From: Labilithrix sp.
GTDB lineage: Bacteria > Myxococcota_A > Polyangia > Polyangiales > Polyangiaceae
Assembly: GCA_028287065.1 (NCBI GenBank)
Contig: JAQBQJ010000174.1
Span: 1-56,266 of the forward strand
Reading direction: 5' to 3'
Length of the DNA: 56,266 nt
Below are positions 25,629 to 33,282 of the stretch, one piece after another. Numbering within the stretch: the stretch's first letter is position 1; each line of letters starts with the position of its first letter. The notes below the pieces were generated by a model, which worked only from the letters and a program-made list of their open reading frames with translations, was not told the DNA's origin and searched no databases. Both the position numbers and the translations under genes were made by a program.

Positions 25629-25808
25629 TCAGTTGGGTGCGCCCGCGTCGTTCACGACCACCACCACGGTATGCGGCTCGCTCTTCACCGTCCACGCGCG
25701 GTCGTTCTTGTGGAGCGCCGTCTCCGGCTCGACCACGACGTGACGGCCGCACGCGACGAGCGAGACGAGCGAGACGAGCACGAGCACCAGCACGAACGCC
25801 CGGCTCAT
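25629..25808 (-). CDS. small lipoprotein
   Basis: A 59-aa predicted lipoprotein: a basic start MSRAF, a hydrophobic core of alternating Val/Leu, lipobox LVAC (C20), then a ~40-residue mature part (HVVVEPETALHKNDRAW). The hydrophobic core is encoded by a GAGACGAGC/ACGAGC-type repeat read from the complementary strand (25754-25794). The ATG overlaps the preceding lipoprotein stop by 4 nt (ATGA), so the two are co-translated. Confidence 0.7.
   Translation of the reverse strand: MSRAFVLVLVLVSLVSLVACGRHVVVEPETALHKNDRAWTVKSEPHTVVVVVNDAGAPN
25754..25794. repeat. ACGAGC/GAGACGAGC microsatellite
   Basis: Imperfect repeats of GAGCGAGAC and ACGAGC. On the minus strand they encode the Val/Leu/Ser signal-peptide core of the small lipoprotein at 25629-25808. 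The same hexamer encodes Thr-Ser repeats in other genes (30617, 41128). Confidence 0.75.
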
Positions 25809-26467
25809 GGCGACCTCTGCGCCGTCGGCGCGCTCGCGGTCGGGGCGCCCAGGTCCGGGTAGCGATCGAGCAGCTCGGTCAGCGACACGACCATCGCGCG
25901 TGCCATGCGGTGCGTGGCGTTGTCGGCCGCGGCCTGGAACGTGCTCTCGGTCGACGCCATGCCGGTATCCGTGCCCTTCACGAAAAACGTGCGCTCTGCA
26001 TGCAATCCGCTCGTCGACGTGACCGTGAGATGCGCGGCGAAATCGCCCTCGACCGTCAGCGTGAAGAAATGGTGCACGGGCTCGAGGAACAGCTGCTGCA
26101 CGGACCCGCGCACGACGATGGTGCTCGGACCGGGCACCGCGTCGGACCGCAGTGGGCGATACCCCGCGCGCGTCAGCTCGAGCGCGAGCTCGTCGGCGAA
26201 CCAGCGTCCCGGCTCGAGCGTGCACTCGACGACCGCGGTGTCCATGTTGTAGCCGTTCTTCTGCATCCCGCAGCGCCCCGGGTCGTGCCGGTCGTCGCGG
26301 AACGGCGCGACCACGATGACCTCGCGGTTGCGCCCCGGCTTGCTCGAGGCGAGGTTCGCGCCGCGGCGCGGCGACGCGGCTTCGGGCGGATGGACGTCGA
26401 CGGGCGTGAAGGCGCATCCCGTCGTCGTCGAGACGAGGATCGCGCCGAGGAGAAGGAGCTTGCGCAC
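25805..26467 (-). CDS. YajG-like lipoprotein
   Basis: A 220-aa predicted outer-membrane lipoprotein with signal RKLLLLGAILVSTTTGC. The mature region (VIVVAPFRDDRHDP, WFADELALELTRAGY, IVVRGSVQQLFLEP) has the pattern of YajG-type proteins. The long arm GRCGMQKNGYNMDTAVVEC may hold a disulphide. I chose GTG 26467, directly before the charged start of the signal peptide. Its stop overlaps the next lipoprotein start by 4 nt. Confidence 0.75.
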   Translation of the reverse strand: MRKLLLLGAILVSTTTGCAFTPVDVHPPEAASPRRGANLASSKPGRNREVIVVAPFRDDRHDPGRCGMQKNGYNMDTAVVECTLEPGRWFADELALELTRAGYRPLRSDAVPGPSTIVVRGSVQQLFLEPVHHFFTLTVEGDFAAHLTVTSTSGLHAERTFFVKGTDTGMASTESTFQAAADNATHRMARAMVVSLTELLDRYPDLGAPTASAPTAQRSP

Positions 26468-26639
26468 GGGCGGCGCCTCTTCACGATGCGTGCCGGTGTC
26501 GCGCCCACGAATCTCGCGCATTCGACGGCCCGCCGAGAACGCGGAGTCACTGTGCGGGTGTGAAGGAGAGGACTCTTGGCCTCCGGCGCTCGGCCGGGCG
26601 AAGATCCGCGCGCTTCGTCCCCGTCACGCTGGAGCGTCC

Positions 26640-27179
26640 ATGTCGAATCGTACGGCCTTTGGTCTTTGCCTCGTCGCGCTGTCGTCACTCACCGCTTGCC
26701 CCAAGAAGGCCGAGCCCGCGGCGGATGCCGCCGTGTCCGCCGACGCTGCGCCCACCGCCGCGACCGCCGCGCCGGTCGAGGCCGCGGATGCATCGACGAC
26801 GGCTCTTCCCCCGACGACGGCACCGGGCCTCGGCGCTTCGAAGCTCGGCGGAGTCACGTTCATCGCCGGCGCGGACGCCGGCGCCGACGCAGCTGCGGCG
26901 GTCGTGGCGGGGGGTGCGGGCGCGGTCGGCGAGTGCTGCTGCGAGATCGCCGGTCAGCCGCTCACGAGCATGGGCCAGAGCGACTGCACGAAGGGGAAGA
27001 AAGGGCAGTGCGTCAAGAAGGAGCGCTGCGTGGCGGCAGGCGGAGCCGCCGCGGCCAGCGCGGCGGGCGGCCAGACGTGCTGCTGCGACGTCGGCGGCAA
27101 GAAGAGCATCATCAACCAGAGCGACTGCACCAAGGGCGGCGCGGCGAAGTGCGTGAAGATGACGGAGTGCAAGAAGTAG
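26640..27179 (+). CDS. Cys-rich lipoprotein with two CCC modules
   Basis: A 179-aa predicted lipoprotein (lipobox LTAC, C20). An Ala/Pro/Thr-rich linker of ~75 residues leads to two copies of a six-Cys module: CCC, then about 15 residues on DCTKG, a CVK and a final C. The copies begin near residues 100 and 142 and share SDCTKG and CVK; an Ala-rich spacer separates them. Disulphides or metal binding are possible. I know no named domain with this pattern. A GGAG precedes the ATG. It converges on the DUF2330 gene with a 3-bp gap. Confidence 0.8.
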   Translation: MSNRTAFGLCLVALSSLTACPKKAEPAADAAVSADAAPTAATAAPVEAADASTTALPPTTAPGLGASKLGGVTFIAGADAGADAAAAVVAGGAGAVGECCCEIAGQPLTSMGQSDCTKGKKGQCVKKERCVAAGGAAAASAAGGQTCCCDVGGKKSIINQSDCTKGGAAKCVKMTECKK

Positions 27180-27182
27180 GGC

Positions 27183-28946
27183 TCAGTCGCTCTGGCGGAG
27201 CCCATCCCTTCCTTGGTTCCGGCGCCTCCGCCGCGCGAGCGTCAGGCCGGCCAACGAGAAGAGCAGCGCAGGCCCGGCATCGATCGACGAAGGCGCGCTC
27301 GTGCACCCCGCGCAGCCTGACTTCTTCGCCTCCGGTGCGGCGCTCCCTGCGGCGGAGGCCGCCGGTAACGCCGTCGCGGGGCTCGTTCCGCTCGGGACGC
27401 TGAACGTGCCGACGCCGGGAGGCGGTGCGCCCGCGGCCTTGACGTCGAGCGACGCGACGTCGCTCCGCAAGAAAGATGCAAGTTGCACGTTTTCGCGCGG
27501 CGCATACGCGAGGCCCACGGCGGGCTTTGCCGCGCCGTTGTCGAGGCCGTTCGGCGGCCCGCCCCACACGTTGCGCACCGGCTTCTCGCAGGCGATCGGC
27601 CCCGACCAGGCATGACGGATCGCATACCGACCCTGGAACGCGTTCGAACCGTACGCTCCGGGAGCGATCGCGGCCGACGTCTCCAGCGCGCCGTCCGCGC
27701 CGCGCACCTCGCGCCCGCCGTTCAGCGGCGGCGCCTCCTTCAGCACGAGATCGTCAAAGGCCGCGTCGCGCGTGTACCGCGCATGCAGCCGGGTCAGCAC
27801 GAACGACGAGCGCATGCCGTAGTACTTCCGGCGCGGCACCGGGCCGGACGGCGGTGCAGCGCGTGCGCTCTTCGTGCCGGCGTCCGCGCCGAGCGCCTTG
27901 AGCAGATCGCGGTCGACGAGATCGCTCTCCGACGACACCGAAGGCAGCACGTCGGCGCCGAGCGTGACGAGCTCGGCATCGGTGAGCGGCGGCAACGGAC
28001 ACGGATCGCACGAGCCCGCATCCCACGAGTACTCGGTGACGACGGCCTTCGGGTTCTTCGCGAGCGTTCGATCGAACAGCGCGGCGTAGAACGAGCCGAA
28101 CTTGTCCTTCGCGTTCTCCGCGACGTCGAGGTTCGTCGGGATGACGACGTTCGGGTAGTTCGCGACCTCGTAGCGCTTCGCCTTCCCGAGCACGTGGACG
28201 ACGAGGTCCTGCGTGCCCGGCGAGTTCACGAGCCCGAGCCGGATCGGCAGCGCGAGCTCGGGCGCGTCGTAATGGAAGCGCAGCGGCGAGAGCGTCGCCC
28301 GACCTGCCTCCATCTTCACCTTCGCGACGTCGACCTTCGCGACGAAGAACTTGCTGCCGCTCTGCACGTACGGCCGGAGGAACGGCTCGCTGCCCTCGGG
28401 GATCTTGTAGCCCTCGCGACGCAGCCACGTGTCGAGGCCGGACGAGTCCTTCGCGCCGAGCACGACGATGTCGTACTCGCCCACGGTGAACTGCGCCTCG
28501 ATGGTCACGCCGAGGTCCTTCGCCTTCGCACCCGCCGGCGAGGCCTCGGGCGGTCCTCCGCTGCCGGCCCGCGCGAGCGACGGGCTCCGCGGATACGGCG
28601 GCGTGCACGGGTCCTGCTCCCAGTATTCGACCAGGCGCGGGGCATCGAGCCTGTCGACGCGATCGAAGATCTCGCGCGGCAGCGTCTTGACGTTCTCCTT
28701 CTGGAGCACGACGGGGACCGGCACCACCATCGCGAAGCTCTCGGGCGGTCCCTGGTAGTCGTTCTGCATCGACAGCACGGTGCGCGTGCCCTCGCGCATC
28801 AGGACCACCTGCGACGCATTCGCGAAGAGCTTCCCTTCGGCGCCGCTGACATAGAAGCCGCAGAACGCCCGCGCGCTGCCGGCCTGCGCGCAGAGGAGCA
28901 GGAACGCGCTCAACGTGAGCGAGACCGAGACGAGCAGGCCGCGCAT
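27183..28946 (-). CDS. DUF2330 protein with MYXO-CTERM-like anchor
   Basis: A 587-aa exported protein. A cleavable signal peptide (FLLLCAQAGSARA) precedes FCGFYVSGAEG, the typical start of DUF2330. The middle part contains FAMVVPVPVVLQ, PYPRSP and YEVANYPNVVIPTNLD. The C-terminus is a MYXO-CTERM-like signal: GCAGC, a hydrophobic run LLFSLAGLTLA, then RRRRR. Function of DUF2330 is unknown; it is typical of Myxococcota surfaces. TATCGT lies 9 nt before the ATG. Confidence 0.9.
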   Translation of the reverse strand: MRGLLVSVSLTLSAFLLLCAQAGSARAFCGFYVSGAEGKLFANASQVVLMREGTRTVLSMQNDYQGPPESFAMVVPVPVVLQKENVKTLPREIFDRVDRLDAPRLVEYWEQDPCTPPYPRSPSLARAGSGGPPEASPAGAKAKDLGVTIEAQFTVGEYDIVVLGAKDSSGLDTWLRREGYKIPEGSEPFLRPYVQSGSKFFVAKVDVAKVKMEAGRATLSPLRFHYDAPELALPIRLGLVNSPGTQDLVVHVLGKAKRYEVANYPNVVIPTNLDVAENAKDKFGSFYAALFDRTLAKNPKAVVTEYSWDAGSCDPCPLPPLTDAELVTLGADVLPSVSSESDLVDRDLLKALGADAGTKSARAAPPSGPVPRRKYYGMRSSFVLTRLHARYTRDAAFDDLVLKEAPPLNGGREVRGADGALETSAAIAPGAYGSNAFQGRYAIRHAWSGPIACEKPVRNVWGGPPNGLDNGAAKPAVGLAYAPRENVQLASFLRSDVASLDVKAAGAPPPGVGTFSVPSGTSPATALPAASAAGSAAPEAKKSGCAGCTSAPSSIDAGPALLFSLAGLTLARRRRRNQGRDGLRQSD

Positions 28947-29021
28947 CCTGGCGGGACGATAGCCGTTCGGACGGGTCGTCGTCTCGCGTCCCGGCCCAGG
29001 GCGGTGTAGGAAATCGCTTCG

Positions 29022-30086
29022 ATGCGCATCGTGATCGTCGGCGGCGGGGTGATGGGATGTGCAACGGCGCTCGAGCTGGCGAGGCGCGGCGTGCGCGACA
29101 TCATCGTGCTCGAGCGGGCCGTCCCTGGTGCCGAAGCATCGAGCGCGGCGGCCGGGATCCTCGCCGCGCAGATCGAGTCGCGCGACGAGGAAGAGCTCGC
29201 GAGGTTCGTCGTCGCGCGTGACGCCTATGGCGACTGGGCGACGTCGCTTCGCGAGGCGACCGGCATCGACATCGCGCATCGGCGCTCCGGCGTCCTGTCG
29301 ATCGCGCGCACGCCGGCCGAGCTCGAGGCCGCGCAACACGACGTCGCGTTGCAGCAGGCACGCGGTCTTCGCGCGGAGATCGTCGACGGCGCGCACGCCC
29401 GCACGATCGAGCGCGAGCTCTGCGACGGGATCGCGGGCGCGGCGTATTACCCCGACGAAGCGCAGGTCGATCCGCCTCAGCTCCTGCGCGCGCTCGTCGT
29501 GGCAGCGACGAACGCCGGCGTGGTGATGCGCGGCGGCACGACCGTCGCGACGCTCCTGACCGAGGGCGGTCGATGCGTCGGCGTCAGCCTCGCTCCGAAG
29601 GAGATCACGCGCGCCGATGCCGTCATCCTCGCGGCAGGCAGCTGGTCGTCGCTCGTGCCGGGCGTGCCCGACGACATGCCGCGCGTGAGGCCGATCCGCG
29701 GCCAGCTCGTGATGCTCGAAGAGAGACCGCCGCGCGCCTCGACGATCCTCTTCGAAGGACACTCGTACGTCGTCCCGCGCGGCGACGGGCGCGTGATCTG
29801 CGGCTCGACGATGGAAGACGTCGGTCACCGGCGCGAGGTCACCGCGGCCGGTGTCCAGTCGATCCTCGGCGCCGCGATCGCGCTGATGCCTCGGCTGGGC
29901 GAGGCCGAGCTCGTGCGCTCGTGGTGCAACTTCCGGCCGAGCGTCGCCGGCGCTCCGCTCGTCGGCGCGTCGCCGCTGCCGGGGCTCTTCCTCGCGACGG
30001 GTCATCATCGCAACGGCATCTTGCTCGCGAAGGTCACGGCTGATGCGGTGGCCGATGCGATCATGGGGGCGAGGCCTCCGTCATGA
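29022..30086 (+). CDS. thiO: glycine oxidase ThiO-like FAD amine oxidase
   Basis: A 354-aa FAD-dependent amino-acid oxidase (DAO family), most like glycine oxidase, which makes iminoglycine for the thiamine thiazole ring. It has the FAD site IVGGGVMGCATALELARRG, AAGILAAQ and RPIRGQLVML, and the C-terminal GHHRNGILLAKVTAD characteristic of ThiO. No other thiamine genes adjoin it, so another amine substrate remains possible. Its stop overlaps the ligase start by 4 nt. Confidence 0.85.
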   Translation: MRIVIVGGGVMGCATALELARRGVRDIIVLERAVPGAEASSAAAGILAAQIESRDEEELARFVVARDAYGDWATSLREATGIDIAHRRSGVLSIARTPAELEAAQHDVALQQARGLRAEIVDGAHARTIERELCDGIAGAAYYPDEAQVDPPQLLRALVVAATNAGVVMRGGTTVATLLTEGGRCVGVSLAPKEITRADAVILAAGSWSSLVPGVPDDMPRVRPIRGQLVMLEERPPRASTILFEGHSYVVPRGDGRVICGSTMEDVGHRREVTAAGVQSILGAAIALMPRLGEAELVRSWCNFRPSVAGAPLVGASPLPGLFLATGHHRNGILLAKVTADAVADAIMGARPPS

Positions 30087-31855
30087 GCGTGAGGTTCGCG
30101 CCTCCGCTCGTCGAACGAACGAACCGCAGCGCCGCCGAGGGTGGCGGGTTCGTGCTGCGATCGCCGGTGCCGCTCGGCGACGTCCCGCGCTGCGTCTCCG
30201 ACGTGCTCGTGCGATGGGCACGCGAGGCTCCCGATCGCACGTTCCTTGCCGAGCGCGACGCGTCCGGAGGATGGCGCACGGTCACGTACGCACAGACGCT
30301 CGCGGCGGTGCGGCTGCTCGCGGAGGAGCTGCTGGAGCGAGGTCTCGGTCCGTCGCGACCGCTCATGATCCTCTCGGGAAATGCGGTCGATCAGGCGCTT
30401 CTCACGCTCGCCGGGATGCACGTCGGCGTGCCCGTCGCGCCGGTGTCGCCCGCGTACTCGCTCGTGTCGAAGGACTTCGCGAAGCTGAAGACGCTCGCGC
30501 GGATCCTGCAGCCGCGCGCGATCTACGCCGCTGAGGGGGCGCAGTTCGATGGGGCGTTCAGGGCGCTCGCGGCGGCGGGGTTCGACACGCCACGGATACG
30601 CGTGCCTGCGGACGTGACGAGCACGAGCACGAGCACGAGCACGCGCGTCGACGAGGCCTTCGAGGGGATCGGGCCGGACACGATCGCCAAGATCTTGTTC
30701 ACCTCCGGTTCGACCGGAGCGCCCAAGGGTGTCGTCAACACGCAGCGCATGCTGTGCTCGAACCAGCAGGCCATCGCCGCGAACTGGCGGTTCCTGGGCG
30801 ACCGCCCGCCGATCGTCGTCGACTGGCTCCCGTGGAGCCACACCTTCGGCGGCAACCACAACTTCTTCATGGTGCTCTGGCACGGCGGCACGCTCTACAT
30901 CGACGATGGCAAGCCCGCGCCCGGCGCGTTCGAGACGACGCTGAAGAACCTCCGCGAGATCTCGCCGACGGCGTACTTCAACGTCCCGCGCGGCTTCGAT
31001 TTGCTCGTGTCCGCGCTCGAGCAGGACGCGGAGCTCGCGGCCGCGTTCTTCCGCGACCTCGATCTCCTCTTCTATGCCGCGGCTGCGCTCTCGCAGCCCA
31101 CGTGGGAGCGCCTCGAAGCGATCAGCACGAAGACGCGCGGCAGCAAGGTCACCATGGTTTCCGGCTGGGGCTCGACCGAGACGTCACCGCTCGTCACGCA
31201 GGTCCACTTCGCGATCGATCGCGCGGGCGTGATCGGCATTCCCGTTCCCGGATGTGAGCTCGCGTTCGTTCCGACGAGCGGCGCGAGCGCGAAGCTCGAG
31301 ATGCGCGTGCGCGGTCCGAACGTGTCGCCCGGCTACTGGCGCGCCGGGGGAGCGATCGAGCCTGGCCCGCGCGACGAGCAAGGCTTCTATCCGATGGGCG
31401 ACGCCGGTCGCCTCGCCGACGACGCGGCCCCCGAGAAGGGCGTCGTGTTCGACGGCCGCACCGCCGAGAACTTCAAGCTCACGAGCGGCACGTGGGTGCA
31501 CGTCGGCGAGCTGCGCATCGGTGTCGTCGGTGCGTGCGCGCCTCTCGTCCAGGACGCGGTGGTCACGGGTCACGATCGCGACGACGTGGGGCTGCTCGTG
31601 TTCCCGAGCGCGGACGGTCTGCGGCATCCGGATCTCGCGCGCGAGCTCCGCGTTCGGCTCGCGGCGTTCAACGAGAGCCGCCCTGGAAACAGTTGTCGCA
31701 TCGCGCGCGCGGCGATCCTCGAGGAGCCGCCTTCGATCGACGCCGGCGAAATCACCGACAAGGGCTACATCAACCAGCGCGCAGTCCTCGATCGACGCGC
31801 TGCGTTGGTCGACGCGTTGCACAGCGGCACGCCGCCGATCGCGCTCGACTCTTGA
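30083..31855 (+). CDS. feruloyl-CoA-synthase-like AMP-dependent ligase
   Basis: A 590-aa acyl-CoA synthetase (ANL superfamily) expected to activate an aromatic acid with ATP and CoA. It has the P-loop TSGSTGAPKGVVNTQ, VDWLPWSHTFGGNHNF, SGWGSTETSPLVT and FKLTSGTWVHVGELR; the last segment and EITDKGYINQRAVL are the versions seen in feruloyl-CoA synthases. A Thr-Ser stretch (about 179-187) comes from an (ACGAGC)n repeat. Translational overlap with thiO is unexpected; a shared pathway handling an aromatic amine is conceivable. Confidence 0.88.
   Translation: MSVRFAPPLVERTNRSAAEGGGFVLRSPVPLGDVPRCVSDVLVRWAREAPDRTFLAERDASGGWRTVTYAQTLAAVRLLAEELLERGLGPSRPLMILSGNAVDQALLTLAGMHVGVPVAPVSPAYSLVSKDFAKLKTLARILQPRAIYAAEGAQFDGAFRALAAAGFDTPRIRVPADVTSTSTSTSTRVDEAFEGIGPDTIAKILFTSGSTGAPKGVVNTQRMLCSNQQAIAANWRFLGDRPPIVVDWLPWSHTFGGNHNFFMVLWHGGTLYIDDGKPAPGAFETTLKNLREISPTAYFNVPRGFDLLVSALEQDAELAAAFFRDLDLLFYAAAALSQPTWERLEAISTKTRGSKVTMVSGWGSTETSPLVTQVHFAIDRAGVIGIPVPGCELAFVPTSGASAKLEMRVRGPNVSPGYWRAGGAIEPGPRDEQGFYPMGDAGRLADDAAPEKGVVFDGRTAENFKLTSGTWVHVGELRIGVVGACAPLVQDAVVTGHDRDDVGLLVFPSADGLRHPDLARELRVRLAAFNESRPGNSCRIARAAILEEPPSIDAGEITDKGYINQRAVLDRRAALVDALHSGTPPIALDS
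30617..30643 (+). repeat. (ACGAGC)4 repeat
   Basis: Four units of ACGAGC plus ACG encode a Thr-Ser run in the AMP-dependent ligase, in a loop between its N-terminal region and the ATP-binding motif. Confidence 0.9.
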
Positions 31856-31885
31856 ACCCGCGCGCCGTCCCTCTACTCTCGAGGC

Positions 31886-32410
31886 ATGGCCAGCAAGAAG
31901 AAGAGCACGAAGAAGAGCGCCGCGAAGAAGAAGACCACCGCGAAGAAGCCGGCCGGCGGCGCGAAGAAGACCGCCGCGCCGAAGAAGAAGGCGAAGGCCA
32001 AGCCGAAGCCGGCGCGCATCGTCCCGAAGGTCAGCTTGCTCCGGGGCACCAACGTCGACGACTGGGCGAAGAAGCTCACCGGCTGGCAGGCCGACGCGCT
32101 CAAGATCATCCGCGCGCTCGTGTCACGACATGCGCCGGACTCGACGCTCGTGATGAAGTGGGGCCAGCCCGTGTGGGAGCATAACGGCCCGTTCGCGTGG
32201 CTGCGTCCCGCCGCGAAGCACGTGTCGTTCGGATTCTGGCGCGGCGCCGAGATGAACGATCCCGACGGTCACCTCGAAGGCGACGGCGATCGCATGCGTC
32301 ACCTCAAGGTCACGAGCCCGAAGGATCTCGACTCACTCCCGATCGAGGGCTTCGTGAAGCAGGCCGTCGCGCTCAACGGATCGAAGGGCGATCCGACGAA
32401 GCGGAACTAG
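31886..32410 (+). CDS. DUF1801 protein with histone-H1-like tail
   Basis: A 174-aa protein. Residues 1-45 are Lys/Ala/Pro repeats like the C-terminal tail of histone H1. The remaining ~125 residues are a DUF1801 (YdhG-like) domain: VDDWAKKLTGWQADALKIIR, MKWGQPVWEHNGPFAWLRP and HVSFGFWRGAEM. The tail suggests nucleic-acid binding; the role of DUF1801 is not established. TACTCT lies 6 nt before the ATG. It converges on mutT with a 1-bp gap. Confidence 0.88.
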   Translation: MASKKKSTKKSAAKKKTTAKKPAGGAKKTAAPKKKAKAKPKPARIVPKVSLLRGTNVDDWAKKLTGWQADALKIIRALVSRHAPDSTLVMKWGQPVWEHNGPFAWLRPAAKHVSFGFWRGAEMNDPDGHLEGDGDRMRHLKVTSPKDLDSLPIEGFVKQAVALNGSKGDPTKRN

Positions 32411-32411
32411 C

Positions 32412-32858
32412 TCACTCCGCTTCTCCGCGCGCGCAATGCGCGGCGATCCGCGCGGCCGCGAGCCGCGCCTCGACCTTCGCGAGCACCGCGACGTCCGCGG
32501 GTGGGAACGTGCTCGGATCCAGTCGCTCGGGTCCGCACCACGCGACCTCGGCGACGTCGATCGCGCGCGGCTCGGCCGAGTGCGACTCGCGATCCGCTTC
32601 GAAGAAGAGGAGGAGCACCGCCTTGTCGGCGTCTTCGTAGCGATGAAATGTGACATCGACGATCTCGCCGATGCGCGTCACGATGCCGAGCTCCTCCTCG
32701 AGCTCACGGCGCAATGCCGCGCGCGGGTCCTCTCCCGCTTCGACCTTGCCGCCCGGGAATTCCCAGAGCCCCGCGAGGTGCGAGCCCTGCTTTCGGCGGG
32801 AGAGCAGGACCTTACCGTCCTCGATGACGATCCCGGCCGCGACGATGACTGTGCGCAT
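32412..32858 (-). CDS. mutT: MutT-type Nudix 8-oxo-dGTP diphosphatase
   Basis: A 148-aa Nudix hydrolase of the MutT type, expected to clear 8-oxo-dGTP from the nucleotide pool. The Nudix box GGKVEAGEDPRAALRRELEE (from residue 36) is complete. I chose ATG 32858 because it precedes the conserved MRTVIVAAGIVIEDGKVLLS. TATACT on this strand lies 8 nt upstream, sharing bases with the -10 of the divergent vanZ-like gene. Confidence 0.93.
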   Translation of the reverse strand: MRTVIVAAGIVIEDGKVLLSRRKQGSHLAGLWEFPGGKVEAGEDPRAALRRELEEELGIVTRIGEIVDVTFHRYEDADKAVLLLFFEADRESHSAEPRAIDVAEVAWCGPERLDPSTFPPADVAVLAKVEARLAAARIAAHCARGEAE

Positions 32859-32866
32859 CGCCGGCC

Positions 32867-32874
32867 AGTATAGT
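32867..32874. promoter_or_regulatory. bidirectional -10 element
   Basis: The sequence AGTATAGT reads TATAGT on the plus strand (32869-32874, 9 nt before vanZ-like ATG) and TATACT on the minus strand (32867-32872, 8 nt before mutT ATG). The start codons are only 25 bp apart, so one overlapping -10 probably serves both genes. A weak -35 (ATGACT, 32845-32850) exists for the plus direction. Confidence 0.6.
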
Positions 32875-32883
32875 GCTGCCCGC

Positions 32884-33276
32884 ATGCCGTTGCGTCCGCT
32901 CGCCGTCGTACCGGCCTCGCGATGGTGGATCGGGGTCTTCGTCGTCGTCGCGACCGCGGCGTACCTCAGTCGCGTCGCCTATCGGGAAGGGCTGCCCCCG
33001 GCCTTCGATGTCTTCCCGCAGTTCGACAAGGTCCTGCACTTCTTGATCGCGGGTCTGCTGGCGTTCTTCCTCGACGGCGCGCTCCGAAGGCGCGCGGCCT
33101 TCACCGCATTCGGCTTCCGAGTCCCGCTCGCCGCCGCGCTCGTCCTCGTGCCCGCCGGGGTCGACGAGCTCCTGCAGCGGTACTCGATGTTGCGCACGTC
33201 GAGCATCTGGGATTTCGCCGCCGACGTCGCCGGCGTGGCGGTGCTGCTGCCGCTGTCACGTCGCTTGGCGCAGTGA
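32884..33276 (+). CDS. VanZ-like membrane protein
   Basis: A 130-aa protein with about four membrane helices. The VanZ-family landmarks are FDKVLHFLIAGLLAFFLDG and VDELLQRYSMLRTSSIWDFAADVAG. Function is unknown, possibly glycopeptide tolerance or envelope maintenance. The ATG is 25 bp from the divergent mutT start, probably leaderless. It converges on the lipase with a 6-bp gap. Confidence 0.88.
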   Translation: MPLRPLAVVPASRWWIGVFVVVATAAYLSRVAYREGLPPAFDVFPQFDKVLHFLIAGLLAFFLDGALRRRAAFTAFGFRVPLAAALVLVPAGVDELLQRYSMLRTSSIWDFAADVAGVAVLLPLSRRLAQ

Positions 33277-33282
33277 CAACGA

